Of a DNA stretch of 64,000 nt, positions 19,949 to 31,960 are shown piece after piece (within the stretch, counting starts at the first letter, position 1; each line of letters opens with the position of its first letter). Position numbers and translations under genes: made by a program. The notes beneath the pieces are model-generated. The model did no database searches, was not told the origin of the DNA, and was given only the letters and a program-made list of their open reading frames with translations. Origin of the DNA: Rhodobacteraceae bacterium QY30 (GTDB lineage: Bacteria; Pseudomonadota; Alphaproteobacteria; Rhodobacterales; Rhodobacteraceae); NCBI GenBank assembly GCA_002356635.1, contig CP023454.1, positions 1,658,501-1,722,500 of the forward strand. The letters are read 5' to 3'.

Positions 19949-20488
19949 ATGCGGCCAGAACAGATCGTGATCCAGCCCACCATCGGCGCCAGCCGCTTCC
20001 TGCTGCGCCCGATGCGCCGTTCGGACGCGGGTCTGATCGCGCTTTTTGCCGGCGACCGCCGTGTGGCCGAAGGCACCAAGGCGATTCCGCATCCCCTGCC
20101 GCCGGGGCTGGCCGAAGCGATGATCGCCCGTGCGCTGAGCGACACCCGGACCGAGGACACCTGGGTCATGGATGGGTCGGCCGATGGCCTGGGCGAGGTG
20201 CTGGGCGTGGTCACCCTGACCCCGATCGGCAAGGACCAGTCAGAAATCGGCTACTGGGTCGCGCCGGCCTTCTGGAATACCGGCCTTGCCTCCGAAGCCG
20301 TGGCGTCGGTCGTTGCCGCCAATCCGCACCAGTCTCGGACCCTGTTCGCCGAGGTTTTCCAGGACAATGCCGGTTCGGCCCGGGTGCTGACCAACTGCGG
20401 TTTCGACTATCTGGGCGACGCAGAAAGCTGGTCGGTGGCGCGCAATGCGATGGTGCCGACCTGGACCTATACGCGCAAGATGGCCTGA
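19949..20488 (+). CDS. GNAT family N-acetyltransferase (RimJ/RimL-like)
   Basis: A 179-residue acetyl-CoA-dependent acetyltransferase of the RimJ/RimL type (Acetyltransf_3). Visible elements: SRFLLRPMRRSDAGLIALFAGD at the N-terminus, EIGYWVAPAFWNTGLASEAV (the acetyl-CoA loop region, with NTGLAS in place of the usual RG.G) and NAGSARVLTNCGFDYLG, the conserved N..S.rvleK.GF helix. The ATG at 19949 has GGAGGA 5 bases upstream. Substrate is unknown; these enzymes often act on protein N-termini. It lies between rpmA and obgE, a common place for such a gene in Rhodobacteraceae, and is followed immediately by a second GNAT gene. Confidence 0.88.
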   Translation: MRPEQIVIQPTIGASRFLLRPMRRSDAGLIALFAGDRRVAEGTKAIPHPLPPGLAEAMIARALSDTRTEDTWVMDGSADGLGEVLGVVTLTPIGKDQSEIGYWVAPAFWNTGLASEAVASVVAANPHQSRTLFAEVFQDNAGSARVLTNCGFDYLGDAESWSVARNAMVPTWTYTRKMA

Positions 20489-20506
20489 GTGGCCGCAGTT
20501 CCCGGA

Positions 20507-23275
<2,769 letters not shown>

Positions 23276-23284
23276 CCGTGGAAC

Positions 23285-23330
23285 GGGGGCTCTGCCCCCG
23301 GACCCCCGGGATATTTGTGAAAAGAAGAAG
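23285..23330 (+). repeat. Rhodobacteraceae-type intergenic palindromic repeat (REP-like)
   Basis: The sequence GGGGGCTCTGCCCCC followed by GGACCCCCGGGATATTT and ending in AAAGAAGAAGG sits alone between proB and proA. I recognise this as a dispersed intergenic motif common in Rhodobacteraceae genomes, made of a short GC hairpin and a conserved tail. Only one copy occurs in this window. Its purine-rich end appears to serve as the proA ribosome-binding site. Confidence 0.7.
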
Positions 23331-23339
23331 GTGAAGGCG

Positions 23340-24596
23340 ATGGCTGAGGCAGAAAACCTGATCGCGGAGATCGGCGCCAAGGCGCGCGCGGCGGCGGCGG
23401 AATTGGCCTTTGCCGCGCCGGAGGCGAAGCAGGCGGCACTTCTGGTGGCTGCCGATCGGATGTGGGATCGGCGCGCGGAAATCCTTGCCGAGAACCGCGC
23501 CGATCTGGACTATGGACACGAGAAGGGGTTGAGCGCGGCGATGATGGATCGCCTGACGCTGGATGAGGCGCGGCTGTCGGGCATCGTCGACGGCATGCGC
23601 GCCGTGGCCGCGCAGCGCGATCCGGTGGGCGAGGTGATCGCGGAATGGGACCGGCCCACGGGGTTGCATATCCAGCGGGTGCGCACGCCGCTGGGGGTGA
23701 TCGGGGTGATCTACGAAAGCCGGCCCAATGTGACCGCGGATGCGGGGGCCCTGTGCCTGAAATCCGGCAATGCGGTGATCCTGCGCGGCGGCTCGGAAAG
23801 CTTTCACACCTCGCAGGCGATCCATGCATGCATGGTCGAAGGGTTGCGGCATGCGGGGCTGCCCGAGGCGGCGATCCAGCTGGTTCCGACGCGCGACCGG
23901 GCGGCGGTGGCGGCGATGCTGCGGGCGGTCGAGTTCATCGACGTGATCGTGCCCCGCGGCGGCAAGGGGCTTGTCGGTCTTGTCCAGGCCGAGGCGCGGG
24001 TGCCGGTCTTTGCGCATCTGGAGGGCATCTGCCACGTTTATGCTGACGGCGAGGCCGATCTGGAAAAGGCCCGGCGCGTGGTGCTGAATGCCAAGACCCG
24101 CCGCACGGGCATCTGCGGTGCGGCAGAGTGTTTGCTGATCGACCGCGCATTTCTGGACAAGCATGGTCCGGTCTTGATCGAGGATCTGCTGGGCGCCGGG
24201 GTCGAGGTGCGGGCCGAGGGCGAACTGGCGCAGGTTCCCGGCACGGTGGCAGCCCGGCCCGACGACTTCGGCCGGGAATTCCTGGACCGGATCATCGCCG
24301 TGAAGCTGGTTGATGGCGTGGATGCGGCGATCGCGCATATCCGCCGCTATGGTTCGGGTCATACCGAGGCGATCCTGACCGAGAACGACGCGACGGCGGC
24401 GCGGTTCTTTCAGCGTCTGGACAGCGCGATCCTGATGCGCAACGCCTCGACGCAGTTTGCCGATGGTGGCGAATTCGGCATGGGGGCGGAAATCGGCATC
24501 GCGACGGGCAAGCTGCATGCGCGGGGGCCGGTCGGGGCCGAGCAGTTGACCAGTTTCAAGTATCTGGTGACGGGTGAGGGAACGGTGCGCAAATAG
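23340..24596 (+). CDS. proA: Gamma-glutamyl phosphate reductase
   Basis: Second enzyme of proline synthesis, reducing gamma-glutamyl phosphate to the semialdehyde with NADPH. The 418 residues are of the aldehyde dehydrogenase superfamily, with the ProA signature region [17 protein letters not shown], the catalytic cysteine in [13 protein letters not shown] and [19 protein letters not shown] near the end. ATG 23340 (MAEAENLI) was preferred over GTG 23331; AAGAAGG upstream comes from the repeat before the gene. It is downstream of proB in the usual order. Confidence 0.96.
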   Translation: MAEAENLIAEIGAKARAAAAELAFAAPEAKQAALLVAADRMWDRRAEILAENRADLDYGHEKGLSAAMMDRLTLDEARLSGIVDGMRAVAAQRDPVGEVIAEWDRPTGLHIQRVRTPLGVIGVIYESRPNVTADAGALCLKSGNAVILRGGSESFHTSQAIHACMVEGLRHAGLPEAAIQLVPTRDRAAVAAMLRAVEFIDVIVPRGGKGLVGLVQAEARVPVFAHLEGICHVYADGEADLEKARRVVLNAKTRRTGICGAAECLLIDRAFLDKHGPVLIEDLLGAGVEVRAEGELAQVPGTVAARPDDFGREFLDRIIAVKLVDGVDAAIAHIRRYGSGHTEAILTENDATAARFFQRLDSAILMRNASTQFADGGEFGMGAEIGIATGKLHARGPVGAEQLTSFKYLVTGEGTVRK

Positions 24597-24665
24597 ACAG
24601 CCGGACAGGGTTCCTAAGGGCGGCGCGATCTTTTAAATTCCGGGAAAAGAGCCTTCGGACCCATC

Positions 24666-25433
24666 ATGACCCCCACGACCCGCCGGCCTGTCGTCGGCAT
24701 CATCGGCAACAGCTATTCGATCAACGACCGCTATCCCGTCCATGCCGGCGGCACCATGAACTCTGCCGCCATTGCGCATGTTTCGGAATGCCTGCCGCTT
24801 CTGATCCCGACCGATCCGGGGTACGTGACGGTGGGCGAACTTCTGGACCTGTGCGACGGGTTCCTGCTGACCGGAGGACAGCCGAACGTGCACCCGTCGG
24901 AATACGGCGAGGCCGAGACCGAGGCGCACGGCCGGTTCGACCGCGCCCGGGATGCGATCACGCTGCCGCTGATCCGGGCCTGCGTGGAACGCGGACAGCC
25001 CTTCTTCGGCATCTGCCGTGGCTTCCAGGAGGTGAACGTTGCCATGGGCGGCACGCTGCACCCCGAAATCCGCGAACTTCCGGGCAGGGTGAACCACCGG
25101 ATGCCGCCCGATGGCACGCTGGAGGAACAATTCGCGCTGCGTCACAAGGTGGTGCTGTCCGAAGGCGGGCGGTTCCACGCCCTTCTGGGCCGGACCGAGG
25201 TTCTGACGAACACGCTTCATGGCCAGGGGATTATGCGTCCGGGCAAGCGCATCGTCATCGAGGGCCATGCCGAGGATGGCACGCCCGAAGCGACGGTAAT
25301 CGAGGGCGCGCCCGGCTTTACCATGTCGGTGCAGTGGCACCCGGAATGGAACGCGGCCGAGGACAGCGTCTCGCGGCCACTGTTCACGGCCTTTGGCGAT
25401 GCGGTGCGGGCTTGGGCAAGACAGCGGCGGTGA
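24666..25433 (+). CDS. Gamma-glutamyl-gamma-aminobutyrate hydrolase family (class I amidotransferase)
   Basis: A 255-residue member of peptidase family C26, related to PuuD of putrescine degradation. The catalytic triad is visible: nucleophile in FFGICRGFQEVNV (C117) and QWHPEW (H225, E227). It also has LTGGQPNVHPSEYG, the conserved GG.dv.P.yYg element. PuuD hydrolyses the gamma-glutamyl bond of gamma-glutamyl-GABA, but no other putrescine gene is near, so the substrate is not certain. It lies between proA and argS, 69 and 107 bases away, probably as its own unit. Confidence 0.88.
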   Translation: MTPTTRRPVVGIIGNSYSINDRYPVHAGGTMNSAAIAHVSECLPLLIPTDPGYVTVGELLDLCDGFLLTGGQPNVHPSEYGEAETEAHGRFDRARDAITLPLIRACVERGQPFFGICRGFQEVNVAMGGTLHPEIRELPGRVNHRMPPDGTLEEQFALRHKVVLSEGGRFHALLGRTEVLTNTLHGQGIMRPGKRIVIEGHAEDGTPEATVIEGAPGFTMSVQWHPEWNAAEDSVSRPLFTAFGDAVRAWARQRR

Positions 25434-25540
25434 CGAAGCGCAGGCGTGCGGCACGCTGTGCGGTGGTCGCACGAATCCGCTGCCGCCATTGACGCAAGCC
25501 ATCGGCTCTGGCATCCCCCTTGCGATCAAAGAGGACCGAA

Positions 25541-27286
25541 ATGAACCTGTTTTCCGACATCCGCGGCGCCGTCGTTCAGGCGCTGTCGGCCATGACCCAG
25601 GACGGGCAGCTGCCCGAGGGGCTTGACATGACTGCCGTCTCGGTCGAGCCGCCGCGCGATCCGGCGCATGGCGACATGGCGACGAACGCGGCGATGGTGC
25701 TGGCCAAACCGGCGAAGCTGCAACCCCGCGCCATTGCCGAAGCCTTGGCCGCGCGCCTGTCCGCCGATCCCCGCATCGCGCTTGCCGAAGTGGCGGGGCC
25801 GGGGTTCCTGAACCTGCGGCTGTCGCCTTCCGTCTGGCAGGGGGTCATACGGGCCGCGCTGACCGAAGGTGCGGATTTTGGCCGATCGACCCTGGGGCAG
25901 GGGCAAAAGGTCAACGTCGAATTCGTCTCGGCCAACCCGACGGGGCCGATGCACGTGGGCCATACCCGCGGCGCGGTCTTTGGCGATGCGCTGGCGGCGC
26001 TGCTGGATTTCGCGGGCTATGCCGTCACGCGGGAGTATTACATCAACGACGGCGGCGCGCAGGTCGATGTGCTGGCGCGTTCGGCCTATGAACGCTACCG
26101 CGAGGCCAATGGGCTGGACCCGGAAATCCGCGAAGGGCTGTACCCAGGCGATTACCTGATCCCGGTGGGTGAGGCGCTGAAGGAAAAATATGGCGACACG
26201 CTGCTGAACCAGCCGGAATCGGTTTGGCTGAACGATGTGCGCGATTTTGCCACCGAACGGATGATGGCGATGATCCGCGAGGATCTGGCGCTGCTGAACG
26301 TGCGGATGGACGTCTATTCTTCGGAAAAGGCGCTGTATGGCACCGGCAAGATCGAGGGCGCGATCGAGACGCTGCGCGGCATGGGCATGATCTACGAAGG
26401 CGTGCTGGAGCCGCCGAAAGGCAAGACCCCCGAGGATTGGGAGCCGCGCGAACAGACGCTGTTTCGGTCGACCGCGCATGGCGATGACGTGGACCGCCCG
26501 GTGAAGAAATCCGACGGCAGCTGGACCTATTTCGCACCCGACATCGCCTATCACCACGACAAGGTGCTGCGCGGCTTCGACATGCTGATCGACGTGCTGG
26601 GTGCCGACCACGGAGGCTATGTCAAGCGCATGAAGGCCGCCGTCGCGGCGCTTTCGAATGGCAAGGTGCCGCTCGACATCAAGCTGATCCAGCTGGTGAA
26701 GCTGTTCAAGAATGGCGAACCCTTCAAGATGTCGAAGCGGGCGGGCACCTTCGTCACGCTGCGCGATGTGGTCGAACAGGCGGGCGCCGACGTGACGCGG
26801 TTTGTCATGCTGACGCGGAAGAACGACATGGCCCTGGATTTCGACTTCGACAAGGTTCTGGAACAGTCGAAGGACAACCCGGTCTTCTACGTCCAATATG
26901 CCCATGCCCGGGTCCGCTCGGTGCTGCGCAAGGCGGTGGAGATGGGGATTGCGGTCGGGGATGCCGATCTTGCGTCGGCCGACCTGTCTGGCCTGACCCA
27001 CCCCGCCGAGCTGGAACTGGCGCGCAAGATCGCCGAATGGCCGCGCCTGGTCGAGATCGCGGCACGCAACAACGAACCGCACCGGGTGGCCTTCTATCTT
27101 TATGAACTGGCCTCGGACCTGCATGGATTGTGGAACCGGGGCAACGAAGATACCAGCCTTCGCTTCCTGCAAGAGGATAATCCCGCGACAAGCCAGTCGA
27201 AAATCGCCTTGGCGCGGGCTGCGGGCGTTGTCATTTCCGCAGGTCTTGGTATCCTTGGCGTGACTCCGGCGGAGGAAATGCGCTGA
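25541..27286 (+). CDS. argS: Arginyl-tRNA synthetase
   Basis: Class I aminoacyl-tRNA synthetase charging tRNA-Arg. The 581 residues have the ArgS N-terminal tRNA-recognition domain, the HIGH-box in [20 protein letters not shown], a KMSKR-type loop in [14 protein letters not shown] and a DALR anticodon-binding C-terminus. ATG 25541 (MNLFSDIR) has GAGGA 6 bases upstream. It heads the conserved order argS - SPOR - nagZ - scpA - scpB. Confidence 0.97.
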   Translation: MNLFSDIRGAVVQALSAMTQDGQLPEGLDMTAVSVEPPRDPAHGDMATNAAMVLAKPAKLQPRAIAEALAARLSADPRIALAEVAGPGFLNLRLSPSVWQGVIRAALTEGADFGRSTLGQGQKVNVEFVSANPTGPMHVGHTRGAVFGDALAALLDFAGYAVTREYYINDGGAQVDVLARSAYERYREANGLDPEIREGLYPGDYLIPVGEALKEKYGDTLLNQPESVWLNDVRDFATERMMAMIREDLALLNVRMDVYSSEKALYGTGKIEGAIETLRGMGMIYEGVLEPPKGKTPEDWEPREQTLFRSTAHGDDVDRPVKKSDGSWTYFAPDIAYHHDKVLRGFDMLIDVLGADHGGYVKRMKAAVAALSNGKVPLDIKLIQLVKLFKNGEPFKMSKRAGTFVTLRDVVEQAGADVTRFVMLTRKNDMALDFDFDKVLEQSKDNPVFYVQYAHARVRSVLRKAVEMGIAVGDADLASADLSGLTHPAELELARKIAEWPRLVEIAARNNEPHRVAFYLYELASDLHGLWNRGNEDTSLRFLQEDNPATSQSKIALARAAGVVISAGLGILGVTPAEEMR

Positions 27287-27374
27287 CCTACAGGCGCGGG
27301 CGTCGGAGCGAGCAGGCAAAAGGCGGACAGGACGGGCGGCCCTTCGCGGCGCGCGCCCGCGCATGAGGCAGAAC

Positions 27375-28466
27375 ATGGCGAATGTCGAATACGACGACGA
27401 GGGCTGGTATGACGCCCCGACCGAGGCCCATGAAACGGGCGGTCGCGGCCTGCGGTCGCGCCGGCTGGTGAACGGGGCAGGGGCGCTGACCTCTTTGGCG
27501 CTGGTCCTGGGGCTGGGGATCTGGGGCTACAAGCTGGCGGTGCGCGACGTGAACGGCGTTCCGGTAATCCGCGCCCTGGCCGGTCCGGCGCGCATGGTGC
27601 CCAGCGACCCGGGCGGCGAACTGGCCGATCACCAGGGCATGGCGGTCAACGCGATTGCCGCCGACGGCACCGCCGCTGCACCCGCCGAACGCCTGGTCCT
27701 GGCCCCGCGCCCGATGGAGCTTGCGCCCGAAGATCAGCCGATGGGCGACGTGAAGATCGCGGCGTCGGCGCCGTTCGCGGCGCCCGTGCCCCCGATCGGG
27801 ACGCCGGCCGTCGCCCCCGCGGCGGTGCCGGTCCCGGCGGCCGAGGCTGTGCCATCCCTGACCGAAGCGCCGGTGGTCGAGGATCTTGCCGATGCCGATC
27901 CCGCAGCCGAATCGGTTGCCAATGCGGTGACCGAGGCGGTGTCGGTTCTTCCGGCCGATGTTCCGGGCGTGTCCCGGTCGCTGCGGCCTCAAGGCCGCCC
28001 GGCCATGCTGGCACTGGCCCCGGAAGGGGCAAGCGACCCGATCGCCGAAGCCGCCGCCGCTGCCGTTGCCGCCGCGCTGGGCGGGGCCGTGGTCGAGGAA
28101 GCTCCGAAGCCCGCCGAAGTGGAACCTACCTCGGTTGAACCGACCGTCGCCCGACTGCCCGACGCCACCGCGGACGCCGGAGCGGTCGAACTTGCGGCGG
28201 ATGCGGTTCCGGCCGGGACGCGGCTGGCGCAGCTCGGCGCCTATCAGTCCGCGGATGAGGCGCGGGCGGAGTGGGACAAGGTGATCGGCGATCTGGGACC
28301 GCTGATGCAGGGCAAGAAACGCGTGATCGAATCCGCGCAAAGCGGCGGTCGCACCTTCTACCGCCTGCGCGTTCAGGGCTTTGCCGATCTGGCCGATGCC
28401 CGCCGGTTCTGCGCCGCGCTGAAGGCCGAGGGTCGGCTTTGCACCCCCGCCCAAGCGCAGGGCTGA
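27375..28466 (+). CDS. SPOR domain-containing membrane protein
   Basis: A 363-residue protein with an acidic N-terminus, one transmembrane segment (about 32-50), a long Pro/Ala/Val-rich periplasmic linker and a C-terminal SPOR domain of about 75 residues (TRLAQLGAYQSADEARAEWDKV, then GRTFYRLRVQGF). SPOR domains bind denuded septal peptidoglycan, so a role in division or cell wall remodelling is likely. It precedes nagZ by 10 bases, which supports a wall-related function. ATG 27375 has GAGG upstream; ATG 27363 is an alternative. Confidence 0.88.
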   Translation: MANVEYDDEGWYDAPTEAHETGGRGLRSRRLVNGAGALTSLALVLGLGIWGYKLAVRDVNGVPVIRALAGPARMVPSDPGGELADHQGMAVNAIAADGTAAAPAERLVLAPRPMELAPEDQPMGDVKIAASAPFAAPVPPIGTPAVAPAAVPVPAAEAVPSLTEAPVVEDLADADPAAESVANAVTEAVSVLPADVPGVSRSLRPQGRPAMLALAPEGASDPIAEAAAAAVAAALGGAVVEEAPKPAEVEPTSVEPTVARLPDATADAGAVELAADAVPAGTRLAQLGAYQSADEARAEWDKVIGDLGPLMQGKKRVIESAQSGGRTFYRLRVQGFADLADARRFCAALKAEGRLCTPAQAQG

Positions 28467-28476
28467 CCGGGTTCGC

Positions 28477-29487
28477 ATGGCCCGTTCGGCGACGATCCTT
28501 GGCTGCGAAGGGCTGGACCTGAACCGTTCGGAGCGTGCGTTCTTTCGGGACGCGGATCCTTGGGGATTCATCCTTTTCGCCCGCAATGTCGAAAGCCCGG
28601 ACCAGTTGCGCCGCCTGACCGGCGACTTGCGCGATGCCGTCGGGCGCGCGGCGCTGATCACCATCGACCAGGAGGGCGGCCGCGTGCAGCGCCTGCGCGC
28701 GCCGCATTTCCGCGAATGGCTGCCGCCGCTGGACCAGATGGACCAGACCGCGTCCGAAGGCCGCGACCGGGCAATCTGGTTGCGCTACCGTCTGATTGCC
28801 GAAGAACTTCGCAGCGTCGGCATCGACTCGAACTGTGCGCCATCTGTCGATATCGCGATGGATGAAACCCATCCGTTTCTGAAGAACCGCTGTTTCGGGC
28901 GCGATGTGCGAACTGTCGCCGCTGCGGCGCGCGCCTGCGCGGAAGGTTTGCTGTCGGGTGGGGTGGTGCCGATCATGAAGCACATGCCCGGCCACGGACG
29001 CGCGACTCTGGACAGCCATCTGCACCTTCCCGTGGTCGATACGGATCCGGAAACCCTGCGGCAGACCGATTTCGCGGCGTTCCGGCAGCTTTCTGACCTG
29101 CCCGTCGGCATGACCGCGCACATCCGTTTCACCCGGCTGGACGACCGACCCGCCACGCAATCGCCCCGCGTGATCTCGCTGATCCGCGACGAGATCGGCT
29201 TTGACGGTCTGCTGGTCACCGATGACCTGTCGATGGAGGCGTTGGCGGGCACCCTGGGTGAACGCGCTGCCCGCGCCATCGCGGCGGGATGCGACCTTGC
29301 GCTTTACTGCAAGGGAGAACGGGTCGACGCGGAAGCGGTTGTGGCCGGAGCCGGCTTGATGACCCCGGACGCCATCGCGCGTGCGGATGCCGCGCTGGCC
29401 TGCCGCCGCCCGATGCCCGAAGCGATTGACACCGCCCGTCTGGAGGCCGAACTTCAGGGTCTCTTGCAGGGACGGGGGCATGTCTGA
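28477..29487 (+). CDS. nagZ: Beta-N-acetylhexosaminidase NagZ
   Basis: Cytoplasmic glycoside hydrolase family 3 enzyme of peptidoglycan recycling; it removes GlcNAc from GlcNAc-anhydroMur-peptides. The 336 residues include LITIDQEGGRVQRLR, the NagZ signature KHMPGHGRATLDSHLHLP (with the flexible-loop histidine) and VTDDLSMEAL with the nucleophilic aspartate. Length is typical. It overlaps scpA by 8 bases. Confidence 0.96.
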   Translation: MARSATILGCEGLDLNRSERAFFRDADPWGFILFARNVESPDQLRRLTGDLRDAVGRAALITIDQEGGRVQRLRAPHFREWLPPLDQMDQTASEGRDRAIWLRYRLIAEELRSVGIDSNCAPSVDIAMDETHPFLKNRCFGRDVRTVAAAARACAEGLLSGGVVPIMKHMPGHGRATLDSHLHLPVVDTDPETLRQTDFAAFRQLSDLPVGMTAHIRFTRLDDRPATQSPRVISLIRDEIGFDGLLVTDDLSMEALAGTLGERAARAIAAGCDLALYCKGERVDAEAVVAGAGLMTPDAIARADAALACRRPMPEAIDTARLEAELQGLLQGRGHV

Positions 29488-30256
29488 GGCCGAACAGCGA
29501 AGCATCGTCGAAGAACGGCTGGCGGCCGAGGCGCTGATCGTCGATGTCGATGGCTACGAAGGGCCGCTCGACCTGCTCTTGATGCTGTCGCGCACGCAGA
29601 AGGTGGACCTGCGCCGCATCTCGATCCTGCATCTGGCGGAACAATACCTGGCCTTCATCAACCGCGCCGATGCGCTGCGGATCGAACTGGCGGCCGACTA
29701 CCTGGTGATGGCTGCCTGGCTGGCCTTCCTGAAATCGCGCCTGCTGCTGCCCCCCGATCCGACCGAGGAAGGACCCTCGGGCGAGGAACTGGCCGCCCAC
29801 CTGGCCTGGCAGCTGGAACGCCTGCAAGCCATGCGCGAGGCGGCGGCGCGGCTGATGGCGCGGGACCAGAAGGGCCGCGACTTCTTTCCGCGCGGCCAGC
29901 CCGAAGACGTGATGCGGATGCGCAAGGTCACCTATGGGGCCACGCTGCTGGACCTGATGCAGGCCTATGCGCGGATCCGCACCCATGACAGTTTCCGCCC
30001 CTTCGTCATGGACCGCGACCATGTGTTCACCATGGAACAGGCGCTGGAACGGATGCGCGGGCTGATCGGCTACGCGGGTGACTGGACCGACCTGTCGAGC
30101 TATCTGCCTGATGGCTGGGGCGCCGATCCGGTGCGCCGCCGTTCGGCCACGGCGGCGACCTTTGCGGCGACACTCGAACTCGCCAAGCAGGGGCAGATCG
30201 AGTTAAGACAGTCGGAAAGCTTCGCTCCCATCGCCATCCGCCGCAAATCGCAATGA
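29480..30256 (+). CDS. scpA: Segregation and condensation protein A
   Basis: Kleisin subunit of the Smc-ScpAB condensin. The 258 residues begin (after a short lead) with the typical YEGPLDLLLMLSRTQKVDLRRISI and contain LAADYLVMAAWLAFLKSRLLLP; the C-terminal winged helix follows. The ATG lies within nagZ (8-base overlap), so expression is coupled. scpB follows 10 bases after the stop. smc is not in the window. Confidence 0.93.
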   Translation: MSEAEQRSIVEERLAAEALIVDVDGYEGPLDLLLMLSRTQKVDLRRISILHLAEQYLAFINRADALRIELAADYLVMAAWLAFLKSRLLLPPDPTEEGPSGEELAAHLAWQLERLQAMREAAARLMARDQKGRDFFPRGQPEDVMRMRKVTYGATLLDLMQAYARIRTHDSFRPFVMDRDHVFTMEQALERMRGLIGYAGDWTDLSSYLPDGWGADPVRRRSATAATFAATLELAKQGQIELRQSESFAPIAIRRKSQ

Positions 30257-30266
30257 GTGCCGCCCC

Positions 30267-30911
30267 GTGAACGCCGATCCCGAAGAGAAAAGCCTGTTCG
30301 CGGCGCCGCCCATCGCGGAACAGGAACGCATGATCGAGGCGATCCTCTTTGCCTCGACCGAACCGGTGACGGTGGCGGACCTTTCCGCGCGGATGCCGCA
30401 TGGATCCGACCCGGCCGAGGCGCTGGCCTATCTGCGCCGCCGCTACGAAGGCCGCGGGGTGCGCATCGTCCGGGTGGGAGACGGCTGGGCCTTCCGCACC
30501 GCGCCGGACCTGAGCTTCCTCATGCAGAAGGAAACCGTCGAGAGCCGCAAGCTGAGCCGTGCGGCCATCGAGACGCTTGCGATCATCGCCTATCACCAGC
30601 CCGTCACCCGGGCCGAGATCGAGGAGATCCGCGGCGTGGCGGTGTCGCGCGGTACGGTGGACCAGCTGCTGGAAATGGAATGGATCCGCTTCGGCCGCCG
30701 CCGGATGACGCCGGGCCGGCCGGTGACATTCGTCGTGACCGAAACCTTCCTGGATCATTTCGGGCTGGAATCGGCGCGCGACTTGCCCGGCCTGAAGGAA
30801 CTTCGCGCCGCCGGGTTGCTGGACAACCGGCCATTGCCGGGCACCACCGCCCTGCCGGGGGATGAGGAAGACGAGGCCGTGACCGGCCAGACCGAACTGT
30901 TCGAGGATTGA
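30267..30911 (+). CDS. scpB: Segregation and condensation protein B
   Basis: KITE subunit of the Smc-ScpAB condensin, a double winged-helix protein binding ScpA. The 214 residues show ERMIEAILFASTEPVTVADL and the conserved SRKLSRAAIETLAIIAYHQP...RAEIEEIRGV block. The start is GTG, 10 bases after scpA. In many Rhodobacteraceae I recall tatABC following this gene; here a small basic protein gene follows instead. Confidence 0.94.
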   Translation: MNADPEEKSLFAAPPIAEQERMIEAILFASTEPVTVADLSARMPHGSDPAEALAYLRRRYEGRGVRIVRVGDGWAFRTAPDLSFLMQKETVESRKLSRAAIETLAIIAYHQPVTRAEIEEIRGVAVSRGTVDQLLEMEWIRFGRRRMTPGRPVTFVVTETFLDHFGLESARDLPGLKELRAAGLLDNRPLPGTTALPGDEEDEAVTGQTELFED

Positions 30912-30918
30912 AAGAGAC

Positions 30919-31110
30919 ATGAGCCTGAAAGACCTGCTGACCCCCGTCCTGCGCCTGCTGGGCCGCGCCGCGATGGACACGGCGCGCAAGTCGGCGCGCG
31001 ACCTGGCCGATACCAAATCGAAACCCTCGGGCCGCGCCGAGGCAAAGGCCGGGCGCGCCGCCGTCAAGAAGGCCCGCCAGGCCGCCCGCGTCACCCGCCG
31101 CAAGGGCTGA
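30919..31110 (+). CDS. Small highly basic protein following scpB
   Basis: A 63-residue protein that I do not recognise. It begins MSLKDLLTPVLRLLGRAA, a short amphipathic or hydrophobic stretch, and the second half is rich in Lys, Arg and Ala (KAGRAAVKKARQAARVTRRKG), giving a very high isoelectric point reminiscent of H1-like or other nucleic-acid-binding tails. AAAGAGA lies 3-9 bases before the ATG and the gene starts 7 bases after scpB, so it is very likely co-transcribed with the condensin genes. A chromosome-related role is an inference from context and charge only. Confidence 0.65.
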   Translation: MSLKDLLTPVLRLLGRAAMDTARKSARDLADTKSKPSGRAEAKAGRAAVKKARQAARVTRRKG

Positions 31111-31126
31111 GGCGCCGGACCGGGGT

Positions 31127-31786
31127 TCAGACGGGCTCGAGGTTCCGCGCAGCCCACATCGCCTGGAAGGCGGGTCGCGCCTGACAGGCCGCAAGCCAGC
31201 GGTTGATGGCCGGATAGCCTTGCAGCAGGCCCGGTTCGGCCTGCGCATAGCGCAGAACCTCGGCCAGGTTGATGTCGGCGACGGTGAACCGTCCGCCAAG
31301 GGGGTGGTTCTTCGCGGCCAGATGACCCTCCAGCCAGCCCAGCGGACGGCGCAGTCCTTCGACATGACCGTCCATCCGCGCCCGGCCCTCGGACGTTCGG
31401 GACGAAGCGTCGGCATGACCGACCTGCAAGGCCAGCGCGTCGGCTTCCAGCCAGGACTGCGCGAAAAGCGCCCATTGCGCGGCCTCGGCCCGTTCCCGCG
31501 CATCGGCCGGCGCCAGCGGCCCGCCCGCCTTCTCGGCCAGGTAGAGGTTGATCGCCAGCGATTCGGTCAGGACAAGGTCCCCGTCCTCCAACACGGGGAT
31601 CGCGCCCAGGGGACTGACCTTCAGGAACGCCGCGCTGCGCGTGTTCAGGGGCGCGTCAGGTGCCTGCGGATCGGACAGACGGTAGGCCTGCACCACCGGG
31701 ACATGTCGGAACGGCAGGCCGTTCTCTTCCAGAAGCCACAGGTTGCGCGATGCGCGCGATCGGTAGACGCCGTACAGGACAAGCAT
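31127..31786 (-). CDS. Glutathione S-transferase family protein
   Basis: A 219-residue GST. The N-terminal thioredoxin-like domain has LYGVYRSRASRNLWLLEENG, with SRASRN giving the likely catalytic serine region, and the glutathione-binding GAIPVLEDGDLVLTESLAI. The helical C-terminal domain includes GRFTVADINLAEVLRY, the conserved N-capping box and hydrophobic staple. Substrate unknown. It is convergent with the small basic gene and divergent from ppk2. Confidence 0.9.
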   Translation of the reverse strand: MLVLYGVYRSRASRNLWLLEENGLPFRHVPVVQAYRLSDPQAPDAPLNTRSAAFLKVSPLGAIPVLEDGDLVLTESLAINLYLAEKAGGPLAPADARERAEAAQWALFAQSWLEADALALQVGHADASSRTSEGRARMDGHVEGLRRPLGWLEGHLAAKNHPLGGRFTVADINLAEVLRYAQAEPGLLQGYPAINRWLAACQARPAFQAMWAARNLEPV

Positions 31787-31960
31787 GCCGTGACCTCCGT
31801 TTTCCGGCGCGACCGCCGGGGTGCGATGATTTGTAACATTCTCTTGAACGGTCCCGCCGGGACAATGTGCCCGCAGATTTCACCCTCGATTCGGGCTTCG
31901 CGTCCAGCGAAACCCTGTGCGGGGGCAACCGCTGTTTTCAAACGGATGAGGGATTTTCGC

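Noticed and set aside
27363-28466. SPOR protein considered as a FtsN homologue
   Set aside because: It has the same architecture (one membrane span, linker, SPOR), but no FtsN-specific sequence; only a SPOR domain call is supported.
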